Below, piece after piece: positions 1 through 6,682 of a DNA stretch of 12,055 nucleotides. The notes beneath the pieces were generated by a model. That model searched no databases. It saw only the letters and a list, made by a program, of their open reading frames with translations, and was not told the DNA's origin. The DNA is taken from positions 1 to 12,055 of the forward strand of contig URTU01000058.1 in the NCBI GenBank assembly GCA_900550925.1. The letters run 5' to 3'. Positions within the stretch are counted from its first letter, which is position 1. Every line of letters begins with the position of its first letter. This DNA comes from an uncultured Alistipes sp. (lineage in GTDB: Bacteria; Bacteroidota; Bacteroidia; Bacteroidales; Rikenellaceae). Both the position numbers and the translations under genes were made by a program.

Positions 1-98
1 GAGCCGCTGTCGTCGGTCAGGATGAAGCCGCGCGACGAAAGTGCCGTTACGGTTCCCGACATGGTATAGGTATTACCCTTCTGCACGTCGGCGATCGG
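1..98 (-). repeat. Direct repeat copy B (cut by the window edge)
   Basis: This matches positions 556-653 with 6 mismatches in 98 bases and no gap. The offset is 555 bases, exactly 185 codons, so both copies are read in the same frame of the lipoprotein gene. It encodes the PIADVQKGNTYTMSGTVTAL start of the next OB-like unit. The copy continues to the left beyond the window. Confidence 0.9.
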
Positions 99-3000
99 AG
101 ATGCTACCGGAGTGTCGCCGCCACCATCGGTCTTGACATCTACGGCAACGATATTATAGTATCTGCCGCCGCTAACCGCTGTTGCATAACCTTCGATCGT
201 AACGGTCTCGCCATCCTTGATCTTGGCCTTGATCTCGTCGGTCGGATAGTAAACGCTTCCCTGATTGCTCGTACCATCAACGATCACATTGTAGTATGAG
301 CCGCTGACAGACATAGTTCCCTTCAAAGATACGTATGTTGCCAGGCGGTCCTCCTGATCTGCAACATAGGCATCAATGGCCGCCGCATCTGCCGTTGCCG
401 GAGTAGGATAGGTATAGTCACCCTTCCCGTCAACAGTAACCTGTGCCGACGATCCAACGATCTGCAAGCCTCTGTTGTAAGCATCGATTTCGCCCTTGAC
501 AGTAAGTTTCTGGCCTATCTCATAATCAGTGCCATTCTGGTCATAGTACAGGATCGAGCCGCTGTCGTCGGTCAGGATGAAGCCGCGAGCCGAAAGTGCC
601 GTTACGGTTCCCGACATGGTATAGGTGTTACCCTTGTTCACATCGGCGATCGGGGTAATCTCATCGGGTGTATCGTTCAACGTATTGAATGTCACGGCCT
701 CACCGTAAACGGTTTCGGTTCCGGAAACGGCGTATGCCCTGAACTCGTACCTGGTATCTGCCACCAGATTGTCAACCTTCACCTCGAACGATTCGGCAAC
801 CTTGTCGGCAGCCTTCTTGGTGTAGTCGGCAGCACCGTAGAGACGGTATTCGACACCAACCTCGGCCGGAGCCTCCGTACCGCCCTTGTAGCTTCCGCTC
901 AGAACAGCCTCGCTGGCAGTTACCTCGGTAGCTTCACCGGTCGTCACGGCCAGTTTGTCCGAAGTGTCGGCAGCACCGAACTCCACGTTGTCCAGACGAT
1001 ACGTATCGCCCTTACCCGTATAGCGGAATGCCACGGCAAGCGCTTTTTCCTGACCGTACTCGGCCGACAGGTCAATCTCATGCGAGATCCACTCGTTGGT
1101 CTTCTGGTCCGTGTAGGAGATATTCTTCACCACCTCCCAGGTAGCCGCGTCAACATCACCGTTGAAGTCTTTCGAGGCGACGATTTCGAGTTTCGAGCCA
1201 TCCGAAGCCTTCTGGTAATACCACGCCAGATCGAATGTCAGTTTCTTGCCCACGGCCTCGGCCACGTTGAACTTGGTCATCACGGCATAGGCCACAACCT
1301 CGCTCAGCGACGAGTTGTACGGAGCGCACTGTATGTAGTAATCCACACCGTTGTAGATCTTGCCGTACCAGCCCATATAGCAGTTGCCTGCATAGTCCGG
1401 GTCGCTCGATACCAACGTCCATTTACCGCTTTCGTAGTGCATATTGTTGGCAACATCCGCAAAGTCGTCGGCGAAATAGGTCACCGTCTGCGACTGGTCC
1501 TTCTCGGTCGAGAACGACTTCACGTCACCGCGGTACTCCTTGCCGTCAGCCTTGACGTATGCGAAATATTCGTATGTTGTACCGGCTTCGAGCGTGTTGA
1601 GCGTGATGCTGAACGGCGAAGCCAGAGCCATTGCCTGAACATAGGTATAATCCTCGGCCGAAGCTGCCTTGTATGCGATACCGGCCTCGCTCAGCGTGCC
1701 GTCGAATTCGTACGAACCGCTCAGTTTAGCACCGTGCATCGTCACCTCTTCGGCATCTTCGGTATTCACGGTCGGGATAGCCTCGATCTGCACGCCCTCA
1801 TCGGCCGTCGTAAGCGTAATGTCGTCGACGCGATACTGCTGCGAGTTGGCCACCTTGACGAAGAACCGCAATCCGATAACGGCATCAGCCTCGGCTACGG
1901 TGAACGATGCAGTGGTAAGTTTCCAGCCCTTGGCGGACTCGCGGGTCAGCGTCAGGTCGTTCCATGTCGTACCGCCGTCGGTCGTGTATGAAACGATGAA
2001 GTTGGCAGGTTCCCAACTGCTGTAAGCGCTCAGACCGAACGACAGGTCGAGATTCTGGGCGTTGCCGACATTGATATTATTGGCATACAGCACCTTGCCG
2101 TCGGAGTTGCCGAATGCGTTGTTGACACCCGACACGCCGTCGTAACCGCTCGAAGCCGAGGTCTTTCTGAAGTCGAACGTCGTACCGGCATAGCTTACCG
2201 CAGCACCGCCGAGACCCTGACGTACGAAACCGCCGGCCTCCTCGAAGTTGTCAAGCGACGTATTGCCGGACAGGGTCGTACCGTCGAACGATTCGTAATA
2301 GAGCAGCGTACCGTCAACGCCCGGCTCGTCGGGAGTCTCACCCGCTGCCAGGTCGATTTCAGTACCACCGACACCTGTGGTCAGCTTGATATCGTCGACA
2401 CGCGTAGCCACGCTGGCCGCCATCTTAATATATAGGTATTCGGGAGCCTCTTTCAGCTGGAAGTCGGCAGTTGCCATATCCCAACCTTTATAGGTCGAAC
2501 GGGTATAGGGCAGTTCAACCCAACTGTTGCCGTCGGCACTCAGCGAAACAATGAACTCTTCGGGGTTGAACGGAGCATCGTAGTTTCCGTACTCGTTGCG
2601 CTCTACACCTAACGTCAGCTGCAGCTTGTCAAGCCCCTCCAGGGCGATCTTCTGCACTTCGAACGTAGCGCCAGCCTGGAAGTAGAGGTTGTTGACACCC
2701 GACGCGATATTTGCCGAGTAGTCCGAAGTGTTGTACTTCGTGTCATTCGAGACGCTGTTAGCACGAACAGTAACGTTGCTCGACTTGTAGGTCACCTCGG
2801 CGACACCGGTACCCTGTTTGTTGAAACCCTCGAACGCATCCGCAAACGGCCATGGTTGGCTCGCCTCTTCGCCATCGAGGTTATCGAAGTAGATCACCTG
2901 AGCTTCGGCCTGTTCGCCGGCCTGCTCGATGGTTACCGTCTTCTTGTAGAGGATTGTCGATACGGTAATTGTAGCCGTACGTTTGGTTCCCTGGTTGCGG

Positions 3001-3299
3001 GTTACCGAGACATTGACGGTAGCGTCGCCTTCGCCGCTTTCGGGCGATACGACAACCCACTCGTCATTGCTCGAAACCGCTGTCCAGTTACGGTTGCACC
3101 GGATGGCGAAACTTTGTGTCGCCTCAGCCGACCCGAAGGCCAGCGTCAAGGAGGATACGGCTTCTCCGCCAGCCTCCTGGGAGATTTCCAGAGACGGGAC
3201 AACCGGATCGACCTCTTCGGTGTTACATCCTGCAAACAGTGTCGAGAAGAGAGCTATCGACAGCAGCAGAAACATTTGGGTCAAATTCTTTCTCATCAT
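1..3299 (-). CDS. Large modular surface lipoprotein, BACON-like and Fn3-like domains plus tandem OB-like repeats (C-terminus outside window)
   Basis: An open frame of 1099 codons runs without a stop to the left edge, so the C-terminus is missing. Two adjacent ATGs (3299 and 3296) can start it. Residues 1-24 form a lipoprotein signal peptide with a hydrophobic core ending LFAG before Cys25. The next residues, NTEEVD, are acidic, as in Bacteroidota surface-export signals, so display on the cell surface is likely. Domains in order: BACON-like (about 36-128, ending in a TIEQAG strand); two related beta-rich modules (about 134-312 and 332-500), each ending RVDDI.LTT; Fn3-like (503-598); a jelly-roll module resembling choice-of-anchor J domains (605-775, ending RLDNVEF); Fn3-like (780-873); then OB-like repeats from about 880. 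No catalytic site is visible. Binding of glycans or other polymers, or carrying an enzymatic domain beyond the edge, are both possible. It has its own promoter and follows a terminator, so it is probably transcribed alone. Domain names are from pattern recognition. Confidence 0.85.
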   Translation of the reverse strand, partial: MMRKNLTQMFLLLSIALFSTLFAGCNTEEVDPVVPSLEISQEAGGEAVSSLTLAFGSAEATQSFAIRCNRNWTAVSSNDEWVVVSPESGEGDATVNVSVTRNQGTKRTATITVSTILYKKTVTIEQAGEQAEAQVIYFDNLDGEEASQPWPFADAFEGFNKQGTGVAEVTYKSSNVTVRANSVSNDTKYNTSDYSANIASGVNNLYFQAGATFEVQKIALEGLDKLQLTLGVERNEYGNYDAPFNPEEFIVSLSADGNSWVELPYTRSTYKGWDMATADFQLKEAPEYLYIKMAASVATRVDDIKLTTGVGGTEIDLAAGETPDEPGVDGTLLYYESFDGTTLSGNTSLDNFEEAGGFVRQGLGGAAVSYAGTTFDFRKTSASSGYDGVSGVNNAFGNSDGKVLYANNINVGNAQNLDLSFGLSAYSSWEPANFIVSYTTDGGTTWNDLTLTRESAKGWKLTTASFTVAEADAVIGLRFFVKVANSQQYRVDDITLTTADEGVQIEAIPTVNTEDAEEVTMHGAKLSGSYEFDGTLSEAGIAYKAASAEDYTYVQAMALASPFSITLNTLEAGTTYEYFAYVKADGKEYRGDVKSFSTEKDQSQTVTYFADDFADVANNMHYESGKWTLVSSDPDYAGNCYMGWYGKIYNGVDYYIQCAPYNSSLSEVVAYAVMTKFNVAEAVGKKLTFDLAWYYQKASDGSKLEIVASKDFNGDVDAATWEVVKNISYTDQKTNEWISHEIDLSAEYGQEKALAVAFRYTGKGDTYRLDNVEFGAADTSDKLAVTTGEATEVTASEAVLSGSYKGGTEAPAEVGVEYRLYGAADYTKKAADKVAESFEVKVDNLVADTRYEFRAYAVSGTETVYGEAVTFNTLNDTPDEITPIADVNKGNTYTMSGTVTALSARGFILTDDSGSILYYDQNGTDYEIGQKLTVKGEIDAYNRGLQIVGSSAQVTVDGKGDYTYPTPATADAAAIDAYVADQEDRLATYVSLKGTMSVSGSYYNVIVDGTSNQGSVYYPTDEIKAKIKDGETVTIEGYATAVSGGRYYNIVAVDVKTDGGGDTPVASPIADVQKGNTYTMSGTVTALSSRGFILTDDSG
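556..653 (-). repeat. Direct repeat copy A
   Basis: This is the first copy of the 555-base-period repeat inside the lipoprotein gene. It encodes the start of an OB-like unit (PIADVNKGNTYTMSGTVTAL and the following GFILTDDSGS strand). Downstream in the gene, the rest of the unit (about 555 to 99) holds a second OB-like half with a VSLKGTMSVSGSYYNV strand. Homology to the first half is only at fold-pattern level. Confidence 0.9.
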
Positions 3300-3328
3300 A
3301 AGCAATGATTTTGGTATTTTTAAATTAT

Positions 3329-3343
3329 CTTATAAATTATAAG
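3329..3343. promoter_or_regulatory. 15-base palindrome in the lipoprotein leader (possible operator)
   Basis: CTTATAA and TTATAAG face each other across a single central base. The site lies in the untranslated leader, about 30 bases before the start codon and about 20 bases past the -7 box. With a one-base centre it is a poor RNA hairpin but a normal geometry for a dimeric DNA-binding protein. The surroundings are very AT-rich, so chance is not excluded. Confidence 0.4.
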
Positions 3344-3364
3344 CTATTTTTTGCTATTGAATAA

Positions 3365-3395
3365 CAAATGTAATAAACTTATCCGAAAACCTCAA
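3365..3395 (-). promoter_or_regulatory. Bacteroidota-type promoter for the lipoprotein gene
   Basis: The -7 box is TACATTTG at 3372-3365 (consensus TAnnTTTG). A TTG -33 element lies at 3395-3393 with a 20-base spacer. Transcription would start near 3360, giving an AT-rich leader of about 60 bases. No clear Shine-Dalgarno sequence precedes the start, as is usual in this phylum. Confidence 0.65.
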
Positions 3396-3778
3396 CGATT
3401 GTAACACTTATTTAACAAACAATTACAACTATTTACAATTTCGACGCCCCTTTTGCGGCAGGATACGACACGTCCGCAACACGCCAGCCGATCGGGGAAT
3501 GAATGTTTCAACAAAGGATTGACTTTTTATCAACAAACTTATCGACACGGCCGCCTACTCCCGGCTACGCTCCAGCTTAACACACAACTCCTCCGGCCCC
3601 CTCACGCAATTCAGCCGTTCGCTGCACATAACTGCGCCTCCAACAGCATGATCGCAACGTCGGCCCACAAATATATTATATGCCGGAATCCGCATATCGG
3701 ACTGCCATAATACCGCGCAAAAACTCCCACACGCCAGCTTTTCAACAAACGATACGGCCGGCCGATAAAGTTGTCAAC
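3396..3778. other. Non-coding stretch with no recognisable gene
   Basis: Together with the promoter and terminator beside it, this forms a gap of about 550 bases between two minus-strand genes. Short open frames here have no recognisable product. The octamer TCAACAAA occurs four times (3508, 3530, 3742 and 3774). Two sequences one base from the DnaA-box consensus TTATCCACA lie 12 bases apart (TTATCAACA at 3527 and TTATCGACA at 3539). Small perfect palindromes occur at 3488-3495 (CCGATCGG) and 3755-3764 (CGGCCGGCCG). A minus-strand TATATTTG at 3675-3668 resembles a -7 box but lacks a -33 partner. I cannot assign a function. Confidence 0.5.
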
Positions 3779-3816
3779 AAAAAAAATCGGCGTCCCTTTC
3801 TCAAAAGGACACCGAT
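3779..3816 (-). terminator. Intrinsic terminator of the yciO-type/glycosyltransferase operon
   Basis: Read on the minus strand, an 11-pair stem (ATCGGTGTCCT against GGGACGCCGAT, with G-T wobbles) closes a short A/T-rich loop and is followed by a run of eight T. It begins about 30 bases after the stop codon of the DUF4293-like gene and isolates that operon from the lipoprotein gene downstream. Confidence 0.9.
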
Positions 3817-3846
3817 CGTAGCAGTGTGTCTTCCGTGCCGACCGCC

Positions 3847-4317
3847 TCAACGGATACGGTCCAGCGAACGGACCAGAACCTCGTCGTGCGAAATGGCCCG
3901 CAAGGCCAGATAATTCAGCAGTATGGCCGCCAGAGGCAGGAACATCACAACCCGCATACCCTGCGCATGGAACTCGAAGTCCGCAAAACTGCGATAGAAC
4001 AGATAATAGTAAACGCCCTCCATGATCAGGCTGCCGACCAGCAGCACAAACTCGACAATGCAGTAGCGGATCTGCGCCAGACGGTTCTTGAACAGGAATA
4101 TCGTAACCAACGGCAACACCGCCGCAAGTATCATCACAATGGCCATGAAGATGGTCGACTTGTAAACCTCTCCGCCCTCGACGGCCTCGCGCAGCCCGAA
4201 TGCATAGAGATCGAACTGGCTCTCCCCGCCGATGAAATAGGCCAGAGGCAGACACAGCGTCAGGACCATGATCACCACAACTCCCAACAAATAAAGTGTT
4301 TGAATACGTTGTATCAT
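3847..4317 (-). CDS. DUF4293-like four-helix membrane protein
   Basis: This encodes 156 residues, from an ATG at 4317 that gives the N-terminus MIQRIQTLYLLGV, a start I recall as typical of Bacteroidota DUF4293 proteins. A TTG at 4350 could extend the frame by 11 residues but would abut the upstream stop, so the ATG is preferred. There are four hydrophobic segments, at about residues 8-29, 56-76, 84-107 and 120-139. The loop between the first two is acidic. No catalytic motif is visible, and the function of the family is unknown to me. It is the last gene of its operon, 33 bases after the glycosyltransferase and just before a strong terminator. This suggests an accessory role at the inner membrane, possibly beside the glycosyltransferase, but that rests on position only. 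Confidence 0.85.
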   Translation of the reverse strand: MIQRIQTLYLLGVVVIMVLTLCLPLAYFIGGESQFDLYAFGLREAVEGGEVYKSTIFMAIVMILAAVLPLVTIFLFKNRLAQIRYCIVEFVLLVGSLIMEGVYYYLFYRSFADFEFHAQGMRVVMFLPLAAILLNYLALRAISHDEVLVRSLDRIR

Positions 4318-4350
4318 AAATTTCAATTCTGTTTTTGTCTTTTCAACCAA

Positions 4351-5352
4351 CTATTTCTCCGCTTCGGCGGCATGGCCGTCCGAGGCCGGTTCCAGACGTT
4401 CGTCTATAAGGTATTTGTTGCGGTCCGACGAGCCGCGGTTGATGAGTTCGCCCAGGAAGCCCGCCAGAAAGAAGAGTACTCCCAGCACAACGGCTATCAA
4501 CGAGAGATAGAACAGCGGCTGATCGGTCGCACTGCGCCATATCATGCCGTGCGACTGCCGGTAGACCTTCGACAGTACGATCCAGACCGTAGCGCCGCCG
4601 CCGAAAAGAAACATCAACGTCCCAAGGCTGCCGAAGAAATACATCGGACTGCGCCCGAAACGCGACATGAACATTACGGTCAGCAGATCGAGATAGCCCT
4701 TGATCATCCGTTCCCAACCGAATTTCGAGACTCCGTATTTACGGGCATGGTGGTCAACGACCATCTCGCCGATCTTCCCGAAGCCGGCCTGCTTGGCCAT
4801 GACCGGTATGTAACGGTGCATCTCGCCATAGACCTCGATACTCTTCACGACCTTCAGCCGGTAGGCCTTCAGCCCGCAGTTGAAGTCGTGGAGCCTGATC
4901 CCCGATACCAGACGCGCCGTAGCATTGTAGAATTTGCTCGGCCACCGCTTCCCGATCGGATCGTGGCGCTTCTTCTTCCAGCCGGAGACCAGGTCGTAAC
5001 CCTCTTCGGTTATCATACGGTAGAGTTTCGGTATCTCGTCGGGGGAATCCTGCAGGTCGGCATCCATCGTGATGACCACATCGCCGCATGCAGCATCGAA
5101 ACCGCAATACAACGCTGCCGACTTGCCGTAGTTGCGGCGGAACCGTATGCCCCGCACAGACGCGTTGCGACGACCCAGTGCCTCGATCTCGGCCCACGAC
5201 GAATCGCTGCTGCCGTCGTCCACGAAGATCAGTTCATACGAGTAGCCGTGTTCCGACATTACCCGTACGATCCACGCCTCCAGTTCGGCAAGCGACTCAT
5301 ACTCGTTGTAGACCGGAACTACGACCGATATATCCTTCTTATGCATCTCCAT
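4351..5352 (-). CDS. Polyisoprenyl-phosphate-type family 2 glycosyltransferase (GtrB/ArnC/DPM1-like)
   Basis: This encodes 333 residues. The N-terminal GT-A domain has the family signatures VVPVYNE (11-17), VDDGSSD (44-50), a GFDAACGDVVITMDADLQD stretch with the metal-binding DAD at 97-99, and the acceptor-side HDFNCGLKAYR region (155-165). Two C-terminal membrane segments (about 236-260 and 279-303) are typical of enzymes that move a sugar from a nucleotide donor to a polyprenyl-phosphate lipid at the cytoplasmic face of the inner membrane. Donor and final acceptor cannot be read from the sequence. The ATG at 5352 is chosen because it follows the upstream stop by seven bases; a second ATG at 5346 directly follows a GGAG and could also serve. 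The charged tail after residue 304 is cytoplasmic if two helices are assumed. It lies between two small membrane proteins in one operon. Confidence 0.92.
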   Translation of the reverse strand: MEMHKKDISVVVPVYNEYESLAELEAWIVRVMSEHGYSYELIFVDDGSSDSSWAEIEALGRRNASVRGIRFRRNYGKSAALYCGFDAACGDVVITMDADLQDSPDEIPKLYRMITEEGYDLVSGWKKKRHDPIGKRWPSKFYNATARLVSGIRLHDFNCGLKAYRLKVVKSIEVYGEMHRYIPVMAKQAGFGKIGEMVVDHHARKYGVSKFGWERMIKGYLDLLTVMFMSRFGRSPMYFFGSLGTLMFLFGGGATVWIVLSKVYRQSHGMIWRSATDQPLFYLSLIAVVLGVLFFLAGFLGELINRGSSDRNKYLIDERLEPASDGHAAEAEK

Positions 5353-5359
5353 AACCACA

Positions 5360-5887
5360 CTACCCGATCCGGTCGGCATTGCCCGGGGCAACCGGCGCAC
5401 GCTTCACGATGGCCGAAACCACAAGTCCGATAAACACTCCCCGGAAAACCATCCCGAACAGATTCGACATGAACAGTGCAATGGGATTGGACAACAGACC
5501 CGTCATCCGCTCAGGAGTAATGGTTCCTGTATTTCCGTAGATCGAGCTCAGCTGCGAGATCACCGTATCCAACTGCTCCATATATACGTCCGACAGTACC
5601 ACCCGCATCATGAATGTCAGCAACAGGCTATAGACGATTGCCGAAAACAGCGCCAGCCCCCCGCAGAACCCGAGAGCATCGGCATATGAACACCCCTTGT
5701 CTCCGCAGGTGCGGACGTAACGGCCGACAAAGAACCATATCAACGCCGCATTGATCAGGAACATCAACAGACCGAGTCCGGCAAACTGCAGTTTCAGCCC
5801 GACAGTCAGGCTTTGCAGCAACGCCATGACCACACCCGTTATCGCTCCGAGGAGAAGCGTCTTGTGCCAAAAGTCATTCTTTTTCAT
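5360..5887 (-). CDS. DUF4199-like membrane protein
   Basis: This encodes 175 residues with about four hydrophobic segments (10-28, 37-55, 70-95 and 136-162). A 40-residue loop between the third and fourth carries VYMEQLDTVISQLSSIYG and a TPERMTGLLSNP motif. The N-terminus MKKNDFWHKTLLLGAITG and the overall layout fit the DUF4199 family of Bacteroidota, whose function is not established. The gene starts 24 bases after the threonylcarbamoyl-AMP synthase homologue and ends seven bases before the glycosyltransferase, so the latter two are almost certainly co-translated. From memory, DUF4199 genes in this phylum often precede such glycosyltransferases, so a helper or partner role is plausible but inferred. 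Confidence 0.85.
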   Translation of the reverse strand: MKKNDFWHKTLLLGAITGVVMALLQSLTVGLKLQFAGLGLLMFLINAALIWFFVGRYVRTCGDKGCSYADALGFCGGLALFSAIVYSLLLTFMMRVVLSDVYMEQLDTVISQLSSIYGNTGTITPERMTGLLSNPIALFMSNLFGMVFRGVFIGLVVSAIVKRAPVAPGNADRIG

Positions 5888-5911
5888 ATATTTCGAATCG
5901 TTTTATCTTGA

Positions 5912-6520
5912 TCATTTCAAAGTGCTGCGCCCCTCGCGGAGGATCTCCTGTTCGTCAGAGGTCAGGTCCACGAGCGTCGTCGGGACATTGTCGCCGATAC
6001 CGCCGTCGACGATCAAATCGACACGGTTGCCGTAACGCTCCTCGATCAGTTCGGGATCGGTCGTATACTCGTCGCCGTCATCCTCGGGGTTGCGCTTAAC
6101 CGAAGTTGTTATAAGAGGGCACCCCAACCGTTCGACTATCGCCCGTGAAATCGGATTCGCAGGTATGCGGACCCCGACCGACTTGCGCTTTTCGAGCGCA
6201 CGGTCCGGCATCCTCGACGACGTATTGAGAATAAAGGTGAAGGCCCCCGGGAGGTTGCGTTTCATGAGTTTGAATGTCAGATCGTCAACTCGGCAATACT
6301 CCGCAACCTGACTGATACTCGAAAATATAACCGACAATGCATCCTCATTCTTGGCCTTGATCGTACGCAGGCGTTCGATGGCCTTGGGCGAATGCAGCGA
6401 ACACCCGAAGGCATAGATCGAATCGGTAGGATAGATGATCACGCCGTCGTGTTCGAGCACATCGACGACTCGGGACAACTCACGTTCGCTCGGATTGACC
6501 GGAAAAATCTTGACAAGCAT
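5912..6520 (-). CDS. YciO/Sua5/YrdC-family protein, putative L-threonylcarbamoyladenylate synthase
   Basis: The family makes threonylcarbamoyl-AMP from threonine, bicarbonate and ATP, the first step of the t6A modification at position 37 of ANN-decoding tRNAs. This 202-residue protein is a single YrdC-like domain without the extra Sua5 domain. Visible family features are GVIIYPTDSIYAFGC (26-40), LPGAFTFIL (90-98), KRKSVGVRIPANP (111-123), the ITTSV segment (137-141) and VDLIVDGG (167-174). Overall it resembles E. coli YciO more than TsaC. The nucleotide-site KxR motif of TsaC/Sua5 appears here as KAK (55-57). YciO-type proteins have been questioned as true synthases, so function is likely but not certain. 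It is the first gene of its operon, with a strong promoter directly upstream. Confidence 0.88.
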   Translation of the reverse strand: MLVKIFPVNPSERELSRVVDVLEHDGVIIYPTDSIYAFGCSLHSPKAIERLRTIKAKNEDALSVIFSSISQVAEYCRVDDLTFKLMKRNLPGAFTFILNTSSRMPDRALEKRKSVGVRIPANPISRAIVERLGCPLITTSVKRNPEDDGDEYTTDPELIEERYGNRVDLIVDGGIGDNVPTTLVDLTSDEQEILREGRSTLK

Positions 6521-6545
6521 ATCTCTTAACAGCCTATTTGGATCT

Positions 6546-6576
6546 CAAAGATACACAAATTCGCGACATTGGCAAA
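6546..6576 (-). promoter_or_regulatory. Consensus Bacteroidota promoter of the yciO-type/glycosyltransferase operon
   Basis: Read on the minus strand, TTTG (6576-6573) is followed by a 19-base spacer and TATCTTTG (6553-6546). This matches the primary sigma factor consensus of the phylum in both boxes and in spacing. Transcription should start near 6540, leaving a leader of about 20 bases. No intrinsic terminator is visible between it and the stop of the preceding gene at 6683, so some readthrough from upstream is possible. Confidence 0.8.
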
Positions 6577-6682
6577 ACATACAGACATTTAATTGCCGCC
6601 ATACGCGCCGGAGCACATCGCCCGATATGCAGGAGAAACGGCAGAACGGATTTTGAGGCAGGCCAGCAATTGCCACAGCGTG

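Noticed and set aside
1080..1991. A 303-codon open frame on the plus strand inside the lipoprotein gene
   Set aside because: The minus-strand frame is continuous, domain-bearing and in frame with a lipoprotein signal. The plus-strand frame is its shadow.
3527..3547. A possible chromosomal origin based on DnaA-like boxes
   Set aside because: Both boxes carry a mismatch, and there is no cluster of exact boxes or any dnaA, dnaN or gidA neighbour. It is kept only as part of a low-interest observation.
3453..3710. A small 85-codon plus-strand frame in the intergenic gap
   Set aside because: It has no start context, no recognisable family and a composition like the surrounding non-coding DNA.
3611..4255. 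A 214-codon minus-strand frame reaching into the gap after the DUF4293-like gene
   Set aside because: Most of it overlaps the DUF4293-like gene in another frame and it runs through the strong terminator. No part resembles a known protein.
3826..5433. A 535-codon open frame on the plus strand opposite the glycosyltransferase and DUF4293-like genes
   Set aside because: It is antisense to two clear genes, has low-complexity Gln/His/Arg composition and no recognisable motif or upstream promoter.
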